Assembly: GCF_013694245.2 (NCBI RefSeq)
Contig: NZ_CP059322.2
Span: 120,001 to 184,000 of the forward strand
DNA: 64,000 bases
Direction of reading: 5' to 3'
From: Micromonospora ferruginea
GTDB lineage: Bacteria > Actinomycetota > Actinomycetes > Mycobacteriales > Micromonosporaceae
Shown here: piece by piece, positions 20,098-28,586 of the stretch
How the letters are laid out: each line of letters opens with the position of its first letter
How positions within the stretch are numbered: position 1 is the stretch's first letter
Notes under the pieces: model-generated
The model's input: the letters and a program-made list of their open reading frames with translations, nothing else
Database searches by the model: none
Told to the model about the DNA's origin: nothing
Made by a program: the position numbers and the translations under genes

Positions 20098-21579
20098 ATG
20101 GCTGGAGGCACCTGGGAGCGCGCCGTGCGCGAGGTGACGCTGTCGGCGGACCCGGAGACCGTGGGGTCGGTGGGCTCGGGTTGGAGCAACCTCTCCACCG
20201 CGCTGGGCTACCTGCGCGACTCGCTGGTCGGGCGCTCGTTCGTCGGCCCGATCGCGCCCGGCCAGGAGCGCCCGCACAGCGGCGGCCTGCCCGGCCTGCT
20301 GGCCGGGTGGAAGGGCAGCGGCGGGGACGCCTACCGCGAGCACCTGGGCGGCATCGGCAAGGACATCGAGGAGCTGATCACGCACGCCAGCGGGGTCAGC
20401 GGGGCGCTGTCGCGGATCGAGGGTGACATCCGCACCGCGGTCGCCAGCATCCCGATCCCGCTGATGGACGACTTCGGCTGGAACGAGTGGAGCCTGCCCG
20501 GCGGCACCGAGCTGGACGACGCCCGCGACGGGGAGAGCCAGTCCGGCTTCCTCGCCTCCCTGCGCAGCGACTACGGGCAGCACCCGGAGCTGTACGCCGA
20601 CGGCGCGTTCCGCGACAAGGCCGACGACCTCGAGGCGACCATGAAGGTCGACGGCAACGCCAGCGACCAGAAGCGTGGCGGCTGGTGGGACACCAAGTCG
20701 CATCTGGACAACTGGTACCGGGACAACCAGGTGGCCGCCAACAAGGCGATGTCGCCGCTGCCCACGGCGGTGGAGACCGAGCGCCCCAAGCTGGCCGTGC
20801 CCCAGCCGGCCAGCAGCATCGACGACGGCTACCGCCCGGACACCCGTACCCCGCCGTCGGGCCTGCCGGACACCGGCCTGCCGGGCGGCGGTGGTGGCGG
20901 CGGCGGTGGCGCCGGCAAGATGCCCTCGCTCGGCAGCACCGGGATCGGCGGTGGCGCCGGTGGCGGTGGTGGCGGCTCGTTCACGCCCCCGCCGACCCTC
21001 GACGGCGGCGACTTCGGCGGTGGCGGCTCCGGCGGTCCCGGCTCGCACGTGCCGCCGGTCACCGGCGGTGTCCCCGGCTCCGGCAGCGGCTACCCGGGCT
21101 CCGGCGGCCACGACTACGGCACCGGCCTGGCCGGCGCCGGCGGGCCGGGCACGATCACGGCCGGCGGCCCGGGCAGCGGCTTCGGCGGCGGTGGCGGCGG
21201 GCTGGGCACGGCCGGCCCGGGTGGCGGCTTCGGCGGCGGTGGGGCCGGTCTCGGCTCCGCCGGCGGCATCGGTGGCGGCGGTCTCGGCGCGGCCGGCGGG
21301 ATGGGCGTGGGCGCGCTGCCCGGCATGGTGGGTGGCGGCAACGGCAAGGTTCCGCCGCTGACCAGCGCGGCCAACGCGGTGCGCGGCGCCACCGGCGCGG
21401 GCGCCGGCGGTGCCCGCGGCGGGATGGCCGGCGCCGGGATGATGGGCGGCGGCGGCATGATGGGCGGTCGCGGCGGCGCCGGGCACGGCGGGGGCGGTGG
21501 CGAGCACTCGTCGTGGTTGACTGAGGACGACGATCCGTGGGGTTCCGGTGACGCTGGGTCTCCGGGCATCCTGCGATGA
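20098..21579 (+). CDS. WxG-motif protein with glycine-rich C-terminal half (candidate type VII substrate)
   Basis: 493 aa. The N-terminal helical part carries LAGWKGSGGDAYREHL with W71-K-G73, the WxG turn of ESX/PPE-type proteins. Residues from about 256 onward are extremely Gly-rich (GGGGG, GGFGGGGAGLG), reminiscent of PE_PGRS-like or surface-linker regions; the end is acidic (WLTEDDDPWGSGD). No signal peptide or membrane helix, as expected for a type VII substrate. The ATG has GAGGGGGAG about 7 nt upstream. It sits between the helical protein and the mycosin (10-nt gap). Substrate status is inference. Confidence 0.8.
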   Translation: MAGGTWERAVREVTLSADPETVGSVGSGWSNLSTALGYLRDSLVGRSFVGPIAPGQERPHSGGLPGLLAGWKGSGGDAYREHLGGIGKDIEELITHASGVSGALSRIEGDIRTAVASIPIPLMDDFGWNEWSLPGGTELDDARDGESQSGFLASLRSDYGQHPELYADGAFRDKADDLEATMKVDGNASDQKRGGWWDTKSHLDNWYRDNQVAANKAMSPLPTAVETERPKLAVPQPASSIDDGYRPDTRTPPSGLPDTGLPGGGGGGGGGAGKMPSLGSTGIGGGAGGGGGGSFTPPPTLDGGDFGGGGSGGPGSHVPPVTGGVPGSGSGYPGSGGHDYGTGLAGAGGPGTITAGGPGSGFGGGGGGLGTAGPGGGFGGGGAGLGSAGGIGGGGLGAAGGMGVGALPGMVGGGNGKVPPLTSAANAVRGATGAGAGGARGGMAGAGMMGGGGMMGGRGGAGHGGGGGEHSSWLTEDDDPWGSGDAGSPGILR

Positions 21580-21589
21580 GGACGGACGG

Positions 21590-22888
21590 ATGAGGGTGTA
21601 CGTCGGCGCGCTCCGGCCGGTGGCGGCCGGGTTGCTGGCCGGCCTGATGGTGCTGGGGGCCGCCCAGCCGGCGGGCGCCGCGCCGCGCCGGGCCGAGCAG
21701 TGGTACCTGGACGAGCTGCGGATCGACCGGGCGCACCAGATCTCCACCGGTCGGGGTGTCGTGGTCGGGCTGGTGGACACCGGCGTCGACGCCGGCCACC
21801 CGGACCTGCGCGGCCGGGTGCTCCGCGGGGCCAGCACCCGCGACTCCGGCGACGGCCGGCGCGACCCGGAAGGCCACGGCACCCACATGGCCGGGATCAT
21901 CGCGGCCAACGGCGCCGGAGTGGACGGCATCGCGCCGGACGCCCGGATCCTGCCCATCCGGAAGCCGCCCGGCACGTCGTTCACCGTGGAGGACTCCGCG
22001 ACCGGCATCCGGATGGCGGTCGACGGCGGCGCGAAGGTGATCAACCTGTCCTACGGCAGCACGGGCGCCGTCGACGAGGGCGAGGTGGCCGCGGTCCGGT
22101 ACGCGCTGGAGCGCGACGTGGTCGTGGTGGCCGGCGCCGGCAACGTCCGGCAGCTCGGTCCGGACATCGCCGCCCCCGCCAAGTTCCCCGGGGTGATCGC
22201 GGTGACCGGCACCAGCCGGGGCGGCGGCTTCTGGAGCGGCTCGGCGCAGGGGCCGGAGGCGGTGATCGCCGCGCCGGGGGACGAGGTCTACAACATCGGC
22301 CGGGACCGGGGCTACGGCTGGGGCGACGGCACCTCCGACTCCAGTGCCATCGTGTCCGGCGTCGCGGCGCTGATCCGGTCGAAGTACCCGAAGCTCTCCG
22401 CGCCCGACGTGATCAACCGGATCATCCGCACCGCCCGGGACGCCGGGCCGCCCGGCCGCGATCCGCGTTACGGCTTCGGCCGGATCGACCCGGTGGCGGC
22501 GCTCACCGCCGACGTCCCGTCGGTGTCGGCGAACCCGCTGCTGGGTGGCGCCACCGCCGCGCCGGGCGCGTCCTCGCCCGCGGCGGCCGGCGAGGACGAC
22601 AACTTCGACGTGACCGAGTACGGCGACCGGGGCGGCCCGACCGACCAGCAGGTGATGGTGGTCGGTATCGGGATCGCGGTGGCGCTGGTGGTGCTGCTGG
22701 CGTTGGTGGGGTTCCTGATCTGGAACCGGCGCCGGCACCGCCGCGAGCTGGCCCGGGCGGGTGACGTCCCGGACGAGGTGCTCGACCGGATGGACGCCGG
22801 CGCCCACGGTCCGCCGGTCCGGACCGGCCCGAGCCCCTACGCGCCACCCCCCGGACCCCGGAACCCGCCGGGCCGGGACCGCCCCTGA
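21590..22888 (+). CDS. mycP: mycosin-type S8 serine protease (type VII secretion-associated)
   Basis: 432 aa membrane-anchored subtilase. It has a signal peptide (about 1-31, ending AGAAPRR) and a catalytic triad of D63 (VDTGVD), H96 (GHGTHMAG) and S249 (GTSDSSAIVSG), with oxyanion N185 (AGAGN). A C-terminal membrane helix (VMVVGIGIAVALVVLLALVG) and a short cytoplasmic Pro-rich tail follow. This layout is that of MycP/mycosins, which complete ESX secretion machines and process substrates. No eccB, eccC, eccD or eccE gene is in the window, so this is an isolated mycosin locus. The ATG at 21590 follows gatgaggacgg; an upstream in-frame start at 21548 would overlap the previous gene. Confidence 0.92.
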   Translation: MRVYVGALRPVAAGLLAGLMVLGAAQPAGAAPRRAEQWYLDELRIDRAHQISTGRGVVVGLVDTGVDAGHPDLRGRVLRGASTRDSGDGRRDPEGHGTHMAGIIAANGAGVDGIAPDARILPIRKPPGTSFTVEDSATGIRMAVDGGAKVINLSYGSTGAVDEGEVAAVRYALERDVVVVAGAGNVRQLGPDIAAPAKFPGVIAVTGTSRGGGFWSGSAQGPEAVIAAPGDEVYNIGRDRGYGWGDGTSDSSAIVSGVAALIRSKYPKLSAPDVINRIIRTARDAGPPGRDPRYGFGRIDPVAALTADVPSVSANPLLGGATAAPGASSPAAAGEDDNFDVTEYGDRGGPTDQQVMVVGIGIAVALVVLLALVGFLIWNRRRHRRELARAGDVPDEVLDRMDAGAHGPPVRTGPSPYAPPPGPRNPPGRDRP

Positions 22889-23056
22889 CGACCGACTGCC
22901 GATCGCGAGGCCGGCGGGCGGCTCGGAGATCGACTCCGCCGCCGACCTCGTGGTCACCGGCGTGTGCCGGCCGGTCCGGCCGGCCCCCGGTCGCGGGCCG
23001 CGGCCGTGGCTGCGCCAGGATGGGGCGGACACGCAGGCACATCCGAGGAGCTCACG

Positions 23057-23833
23057 ATCGCCAGAAAGCCTCAACCCGAGGGCGGCCAGGCGCCCGTCGT
23101 CCAGCGGGTCCGCATCCGGTACGCCAAGCGTGGGCCGCTGCGGTTCACCTCGCACCGGGACTTCGCCCGGGCCTTCGAGCGCGCGCTGCGTCGGGCCGGC
23201 GTGCCGATCGCCTTCTCCCAGGGTTTCACCCCGCACCCCAAGATCTCGTACGCCTCGGCGGCGCCGACCGGCGTGGCCAGCGAGGCGGAGTACCTGGAGA
23301 TCGGCCTGCGTGAGCCGGTCGACCCGGAGCAGCTCCGGGCGGCCCTGGACGCCGCGCTCTCACCCGGGCTCGACGTGCTCGACGCGGTCGAGGCCACCGG
23401 CGGCAGCCTGGCCGACCGGATCGAGGCGTCGCGCTGGCGCATCGAGCTGCCGGAGGTCGACCCGGACGTGCTGCGGGCGGCCGTGGCGTCCTTCACGGCC
23501 GCCGAGGAGATCCAGGTCGAGCGGATGACCAAGCAGGGCCGGCGCACGTTCGACACCCGGAGCGCCGTGATCGCCATCGATGCGGCGGTGCCGGCTGAGA
23601 CGCCTTCCCGAGCGGCGGCCGTACCGTGTGCGATACTCGAACTGGTCGTGCGGCAGGTCACCCCGTCCGTGCGACCCGATGACGTCCTTTCCGGCCTCCG
23701 CGTGGTGGCCGACCTGGTGCCGCCGGTCACTCCGAAGGTGATCCGGCTGGCGCAGGGCACGCTGACCGCGCAGGGCGAGATCGTCGATCCGTTGGACGCG
23801 GATCGCGACGGGGCAGCCATCGGAGGGCACTGA
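23057..23833 (+). CDS. TIGR03936 family radical SAM-associated protein (DUF2344)
   Basis: About 258 aa, not itself a radical SAM enzyme. It is the partner of the TIGR03960 family, sharing RYAKRGPLRFTSHRDFARAF and YASAAPTGVASEAEYLEIGL. The start is odd: the family N-terminus (ARKPQPEGG) is preceded by ATC at 23057, with GAGGAG (23045-23050) exactly 6 nt upstream. The only ordinary in-frame starter nearby is ATG 22964, which adds 31 residues not typical of the family and has no good ribosome binding site. I therefore propose ATC initiation. The usual order TIGR03960-TIGR03936-rne is kept except for the inserted mycosin locus. Confidence 0.85.
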   Translation: MARKPQPEGGQAPVVQRVRIRYAKRGPLRFTSHRDFARAFERALRRAGVPIAFSQGFTPHPKISYASAAPTGVASEAEYLEIGLREPVDPEQLRAALDAALSPGLDVLDAVEATGGSLADRIEASRWRIELPEVDPDVLRAAVASFTAAEEIQVERMTKQGRRTFDTRSAVIAIDAAVPAETPSRAAAVPCAILELVVRQVTPSVRPDDVLSGLRVVADLVPPVTPKVIRLAQGTLTAQGEIVDPLDADRDGAAIGGH

Positions 23834-23964
23834 CCGGACGGTCAGCGCTCTGGCAGGCAGACTTCGGCGGTCGCGCTCCCGCGCGCCCGGCGGAAACACC
23901 TTTGCGGCAACCCTGCGTGGCAGCGCTCAACCGCGCCCGGGGCAGCCAGAACTGGAGAACGTCC

Positions 23965-26900
23965 ATGCTCGAGAACGAGCCCGAGGGCGGCGAACGGACC
24001 GGCGCGGAGCCGGCCGACACGACCGCCGCCGACAGCACCACCGGCGCCGCCGAGGTGAAGCCGCCCGCCCGTAAGCGGGCCACCCGCCGCAAGGCCGCCC
24101 CGCTCAACCAACCGGAGCAGACCGACGCGCCGGTCGAGGCGTCCGCCGCGGCCACCGGCAGCGGCGAGTCGCCGCAGGCCGAGGTGTTCGCGCCGGTCGC
24201 CGGTGAGCTGGAGGCCGCGCCGAAGACCACCCGCCGGCGCCGCAAGGCGACCCCGGCGAAGGCGGTCGAGGAGCCGGTGGCCGTCGCCGGGGTGGAAGCC
24301 ACCTCGGACGAGGTGGTGCCGCCGGTCAAGGTCACCCGGACCCGCCGTCGCAAGGCCACGCCGGCCGCCGCCGAGCCGGCCCCGGTTGCCGAGTCGCCGA
24401 CCGAGGCGCCCGCCGAGGCCGCCGGGCCGGCCGTGGAGCCGCCCGCCGAAGCCCTGAGCGCCGGGCCGGTCGTGGCGCCGCCCGCCGCGCCGCGTGCCGA
24501 TGCCGTGGTCGACGGGCCGGTCTCGGTGCCCGGAGGCGCGGGCGGGATCGCCGAGGGCCGCGCGCCGCTCGACGCGGGCGAGGACGAGGACGCCGACGCG
24601 GTGGGCGAGGACGCCGTGGACGAACCCACCCCGGCCGAGGCGCCCGCGCGGCGCACCCGTCGCCGTACCGCCGCGACCGGGGAGGCCGCGTCGCGTCGTA
24701 CCGACGATGTCGACCTGGCCCGGGCCGGTGGGCTCGCCGACGCCTCCGGCGCGGTGTCCACGGGCGCCGCGGTGCCGGGTCCGGCGGACGAGCCGGACGC
24801 CGCCGCGGCGGCCGAGGAACGGCCGACCACTGGCCGGCGGCGCCGGGCCGCGCTCTCCGCGCCGACCGTCCTGTTCATGCCCCCGCAGCCGGATGAGGCC
24901 CCGGACGTCCAGGTCACCTACCCGGTGGCCGAGGAGACCGCGGAGGAGCCGGCCGAGACCGGCCGTCGCCGTCGCCGGGGCCGTCGCGAGGCCGAGCCGA
25001 TCGAGGCCGAGGTCGAGGCCGAGGAGGAGCCGACCGCCGAGGCCGACGAGACCGCCGAGGCCGAGGAGGACGACGAGACGGCCGAGGGCCGGCGGCGGCG
25101 TCGTCGCGGTCGCCGGGGCCGGGGCCGGGGCAAGGGTGGCGCCGACGACGTCGAGGACGAGGAGTCCGGTACGGCGGAGACGGCCGACGCCGAGGCCGAG
25201 GAGACCGCCGAGGACGAGGACACCGAGGGCGAGGGGATGACCCGTCGCCGCCGTCGTCGCCGTCGCCGGGGCGCCGGGGAGGCGGAGACCACCGCCGAGG
25301 ACGGCGTGCCCACCGTCGTCAAGATCCGTGAGCCGCGCAAGGCCGTCGACGAGGTGCAGGGCGTCTCCGGGTCGACCCGGCTGGAGGCCAAGCGGCAGCG
25401 CCGCCGGGACGGCCGGGAGCAGCGGCGTACCCGGCCGCCGATCCTGAGCGAGTCGGAGTTCCTGGCCCGCCGCGAGGCGGTCGACCGGACCATGGTCGTG
25501 CGCCAGCGCGGCGACCGCACCCAGATCGCGGTGCTCGAGGACGGCGTGCTGGTCGAGCACTACGTGACCCGCAACTCGTCCGCCACCATGGCCGGCAACG
25601 TCTACCTGGGCAAGGTGCAGAACGTCCTGCCCAGCATGGAGGCGGCGTTCGTCGACATCGGGCGCGGGCGCAACGCCGTGCTGTACGCCGGCGAGGTCAA
25701 CTGGGACACCACCGGCCTGGAGGGGCGGGCCCGCTCGATCGAGCAGGCGCTGCGCTCCGGCGACCCGGTGCTGGTGCAGGTCACCAAGGACCCGATCGGC
25801 CACAAGGGCGCGCGGCTGACCAGCCACGTCGCGCTCTCCGGCCGGCACCTGGTCTACGTGCCCAACGGCAACGCCTCCGGGATCAGCCGCAAGCTGCCGG
25901 ACACCGAGCGCAAGCGGCTGCGCGACATCCTCAAGAAGCTGGTGCCGGACGGCGCCGGCGTGATCGTCCGGACCGCGGCCGAGGGCGCCAGCGAGGACGA
26001 GCTGGCCCGGGACGTCAAGCGGCTCCAGGCGCAGTGGGAGGACATCCAGGCCAAGGCGGCCGGCGGCGGCGCCCCGGTGCTGCTCTACGAGGAGCCGGAC
26101 CTGGTCATCCGGGTGGTCCGGGACCTCTTCAACGAGGACTTCCGCGAGCTGGTTATCGAGGGCGAGTCGGCGTACGACGTGGTCGAGTCGTACCTGTCGC
26201 ACGTGTCGCCGGACCTGGTCGCGCGGCTGCGCCGGCACGCCGGGGTGACCGACGTGTTCGCCGAGCACCGGATCGACGAGCAGATCCTCAAGGGGCTGGA
26301 CCGGAAGGTCTTCCTGCCCTCCGGCGGCTCGCTGGTGATCGACCGCACCGAGGCGATGACCGTCGTCGACGTCAACACCGGCAAGTACACCGGCTCCGGC
26401 GGCAACCTGGAGGAGACGGTCACCCGCAACAACCTGGAGGCGGCCGAGGAGATCGTGCGCCAGCTCCGGCTGCGTGACCTCGGTGGCATCGTGGTGATCG
26501 ACTTCATCGACATGGTGCTCGAGTCGAACCGGGAGCTGGTGCTGCGCCGGCTCACCGAGTGCCTGGGCCGGGACCGCACCAAGCACCAGGTCACCGAGAT
26601 CACCTCGCTGGGCCTGGTGCAGATGACCCGCAAGCGGATCGGCGCGGGCCTGCTGGAGGCGTTCAGCGAGACCTGCGAGTGCTGCAAGGGCCGGGGTGTG
26701 GTCGTCCACACCGAGCCGGTGCCGGAGAAGCCGCGTGGCGGCGGCGCCGGGGAGAAGGTCAAGGCGGTCGCCTCGGCGGTCGCGCCGGCCGAGGAGAAGG
26801 GCCGCCGCCGGGGTCGCAAGGCCGCGGAGAAGCCCGCCCCGGAGGCCGCGCCGGAGCCGGCGGCCGCCGCCGAGCCGGCCCGGACCGTCGCCGAGGTGGT

Positions 26901-27135
26901 CGAGGCCCCCGACGACGACTACTACGACACCCAGGGTTACGACCTGTCCCGGTTCGCCGACACGTCGGCCACCCCGGCGGTCGCGGACAGCCAGGAGGGC
27001 GACTCGGCCCGGCTGGCCGCCGCCGACGACCCGGACGCGCTCGGTGACGGCGAGGCCGACGACGAGGGCGCCGACGGTGGCACCCCACGGCGGCGGTCCC
27101 GGCGTGGCGGCGCCCGGCGGCGTACCCGGCCGTGA
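23965..27135 (+). CDS. rne: ribonuclease E/G family endoribonuclease
   Basis: 1056 aa. Processes rRNA and decays mRNA. The first 500 or so residues are a low-complexity Ala/Pro/Glu/Arg extension with recurrent basic motifs (ATRRKAAP, TRRRRKATP, TRTRRRKATP) and acidic stretches. The S1 RNA-binding domain starts near 529 (MAGNVYLGKVQNVLPSMEAAF). The catalytic DNase I-like region includes DRTEAMTVVDVNTGKYTG near 793 and VVIDFIDM. A Zn-link CECCKGRG lies near 903, and a disordered tail follows. The ATG at 23965 has GGAG (23954-23957) upstream; 21 residues before it (from TTG) are rejected. Catalytic-domain-in-the-middle layout is typical of actinobacteria. Confidence 0.95.
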   Translation: MLENEPEGGERTGAEPADTTAADSTTGAAEVKPPARKRATRRKAAPLNQPEQTDAPVEASAAATGSGESPQAEVFAPVAGELEAAPKTTRRRRKATPAKAVEEPVAVAGVEATSDEVVPPVKVTRTRRRKATPAAAEPAPVAESPTEAPAEAAGPAVEPPAEALSAGPVVAPPAAPRADAVVDGPVSVPGGAGGIAEGRAPLDAGEDEDADAVGEDAVDEPTPAEAPARRTRRRTAATGEAASRRTDDVDLARAGGLADASGAVSTGAAVPGPADEPDAAAAAEERPTTGRRRRAALSAPTVLFMPPQPDEAPDVQVTYPVAEETAEEPAETGRRRRRGRREAEPIEAEVEAEEEPTAEADETAEAEEDDETAEGRRRRRRGRRGRGRGKGGADDVEDEESGTAETADAEAEETAEDEDTEGEGMTRRRRRRRRRGAGEAETTAEDGVPTVVKIREPRKAVDEVQGVSGSTRLEAKRQRRRDGREQRRTRPPILSESEFLARREAVDRTMVVRQRGDRTQIAVLEDGVLVEHYVTRNSSATMAGNVYLGKVQNVLPSMEAAFVDIGRGRNAVLYAGEVNWDTTGLEGRARSIEQALRSGDPVLVQVTKDPIGHKGARLTSHVALSGRHLVYVPNGNASGISRKLPDTERKRLRDILKKLVPDGAGVIVRTAAEGASEDELARDVKRLQAQWEDIQAKAAGGGAPVLLYEEPDLVIRVVRDLFNEDFRELVIEGESAYDVVESYLSHVSPDLVARLRRHAGVTDVFAEHRIDEQILKGLDRKVFLPSGGSLVIDRTEAMTVVDVNTGKYTGSGGNLEETVTRNNLEAAEEIVRQLRLRDLGGIVVIDFIDMVLESNRELVLRRLTECLGRDRTKHQVTEITSLGLVQMTRKRIGAGLLEAFSETCECCKGRGVVVHTEPVPEKPRGGGAGEKVKAVASAVAPAEEKGRRRGRKAAEKPAPEAAPEPAAAAEPARTVAEVVEAPDDDYYDTQGYDLSRFADTSATPAVADSQEGDSARLAAADDPDALGDGEADDEGADGGTPRRRSRRGGARRRTRP

Positions 27136-27159
27136 GGCGCTGACCTGCGTGGCGTTTGA

Positions 27160-27202
27160 CAGGGCCCCCGCTCCGGCAACAGAGTGCCGAGCAGGGGCCC
27201 TG
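27160..27202 (+). terminator. probable rne terminator
   Basis: Stem cagggcccc/ggggccctg (27160-27168 with 27194-27202), continued past one mismatch by gctc/gagc; loop of 15 nt; followed by ccgtttcccg. Confidence 0.6.
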
Positions 27203-27253
27203 CCGTTTCCCGTCTACCCCCGGTCGGGTCGGCGCGTCCCGGAGGGAGGAGAC

Positions 27254-27724
27254 ATGCGTCGGGTGTTCGCGGTCACCGCGTTGGCCGGGCTGCTGCTGGC
27301 CGGGGCGGGTTGCGCCCGCAACGACGATCCGTTCGCGGTGGGCTTCGCCTCACCGGCCCCGGCGGCCACGTCGCCCACTCCGGCCCCGACCGCCACCGGC
27401 GACGCGGGTGTCTGCGCCCGGGCGAAGCAGTCCGGCTCGGCTGCCGTGCAGACGTACGTGGCGAAGCTGGCGGAGATGCTGCGGGCCGGCGCCACCGGGG
27501 ACCGCAGCACGGAGAAGGCCGCCCGGCGGGACGCGGAGACCGCCCTGGCGGGCTGGCGGGACGTGCTGCGGGAGCAGTCTCAGAAGGCCACCGACCCCGG
27601 GCTGCGTACCCTCCTGGCGGACCTGTCCACCGAGGTGGGCAAGCTCGGCACCGACGTGCGGGCGATCGACGAGTCGGAGTTCGACCGGCTCCAGCAGCGC
27701 CTCGACCAGCTCTGCCCGGCCTGA
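27254..27724 (+). CDS. small putative lipoprotein, unknown function
   Basis: 156 aa. An N-terminal export signal (MRRVFAVTALAGLLLAGAGC) ends in a cysteine that could be lipidated, though the -3 residue is Gly rather than the usual Leu. A Pro/Thr/Ala-rich linker and a helical domain with two further cysteines (VCARAKQ near the start and LDQLCPA at the end) follow; these could form a disulfide. A strong GGAGGGAGGAG lies before the ATG. Stand-alone between rne and rplU; I recognise no family. Confidence 0.75.
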   Translation: MRRVFAVTALAGLLLAGAGCARNDDPFAVGFASPAPAATSPTPAPTATGDAGVCARAKQSGSAAVQTYVAKLAEMLRAGATGDRSTEKAARRDAETALAGWRDVLREQSQKATDPGLRTLLADLSTEVGKLGTDVRAIDESEFDRLQQRLDQLCPA

Positions 27725-27775
27725 CCGGCGGGCCCGGTTTGGGCGGCGGGCCTCCTATGGCGTACGCTTGCCTGC

Positions 27776-27912
27776 GGCGCACTTTGGTGTGCCTAGTTCC
27801 CGCGTGCCCGCGCCGCCGGTGTCACGGCTCCCGGCGAGACGCCGTGGGAACGACCGACCGGTAACGGTGGGTGAAGACGTCAGCAGCCTCAACGACAGGG
27901 AGTCCGCCTCCG
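27776..27912 (+). promoter_or_regulatory. structured 5' leader of rplU-rpmA (candidate ribosomal-protein leader)
   Basis: A -10-like TACGCT (27763-27768) would start transcription near 27775, giving a leader of about 137 nt. It begins with a 7-bp hairpin (27776-27782 with 27787-27793, loop tttg). A closing stem gttccc/gggaac (27796-27801 with 27846-27851) then encloses GC-rich helices. Autogenous regulation by L21 is plausible but not shown. Confidence 0.45.
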
Positions 27913-28230
27913 ATGTACGCGATCGTCAAGACCGGCGGCAAGCAGTACAAGGTCGCCGAGGGCGACGTGATCGAGGTCGAGAAGCTCACCGGTGCCCCCG
28001 GTGACGCGGTGAAGCTCACCGCGGTGCTCCTCGTCGACGGTGACGACCTGGTGACCGACGCGGCGAAGCTCGCCAAGGTCGCGGTGTCCGGCGAGATCGC
28101 CGCGCACACCAAGGGCCCGAAGATCCGGATCCACAAGTTCAAGAACAAGACCGGCTACCACAAGCGTCAGGGTCACCGGCAGCCGCTGACCCAGATCAAG
28201 GTGACCGGCATCTCCAACAGCGGGAAGTAG
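27913..28230 (+). CDS. rplU: 50S ribosomal protein L21
   Basis: 105 aa, full length. It binds 23S rRNA in the large subunit. [14 protein letters not shown] at the N-terminus and the [19 protein letters not shown] block are diagnostic. ATG 27913 was chosen over a start 14 codons upstream because the family begins [11 protein letters not shown]. First gene of the rplU-rpmA pair, 11 nt before rpmA, with obgE following a terminator. Confidence 0.97.
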   Translation: MYAIVKTGGKQYKVAEGDVIEVEKLTGAPGDAVKLTAVLLVDGDDLVTDAAKLAKVAVSGEIAAHTKGPKIRIHKFKNKTGYHKRQGHRQPLTQIKVTGISNSGK

Positions 28231-28241
28231 GTCGTCCTCCA

Positions 28242-28496
28242 ATGGCTCACAAAAAGGGTGCGTCCAGCTCGCGCAACGGTCGTGACTCCGCGGCCCAGCG
28301 GCTCGGCGTGAAGCGCTTCGGTGGTCAGGTCGTCAGCGCGGGTGAGATCCTCATCCGTCAGCGTGGCACCAAGTTCCACCCCGGTGACCTGGTCGGCCGT
28401 GGCGGCGACGACACGCTGTTCGCGCTGTCGGCCGGTGCGGTCCAGTTCGGCACCAAGCGCGGTCGCAAGACCGTCAGCATCGTGCCGCAGCAGTAG
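28242..28496 (+). CDS. rpmA: 50S ribosomal protein L27
   Basis: 84 aa. The N-terminal tail reaches the peptidyl-transferase centre. [20 protein letters not shown] and LGVKRFGGQ are diagnostic; no cleaved N-terminal extension of the Firmicutes type is present. It follows rplU by 11 nt and is followed at once by a strong terminator. Confidence 0.97.
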   Translation: MAHKKGASSSRNGRDSAAQRLGVKRFGGQVVSAGEILIRQRGTKFHPGDLVGRGGDDTLFALSAGAVQFGTKRGRKTVSIVPQQ

Positions 28497-28500
28497 TTCG

Positions 28501-28546
28501 AAGGCGAAGCGGGCCGCGGACCTCGGGTCCCGGCCCGCTTCGCCTT
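28501..28546 (+). terminator. rplU-rpmA terminator
   Basis: 15-bp perfect stem (28501-28515 with 28532-28546) whose apex contains a second small hairpin (ggacc tcg ggtcc). It begins 4 nt after the rpmA stop. Confidence 0.85.
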
Positions 28547-28586
28547 TCCACGTGCGGGGCGGATCCCCGCTGGAAGGATTGGCGTC

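Noticed and set aside
20865-21540. CRISPR or minisatellite in the GGC-rich stretch
   Set aside because: The repeats are irregular glycine codons within an open reading frame; no constant repeat-spacer pattern was found here or elsewhere in the window.
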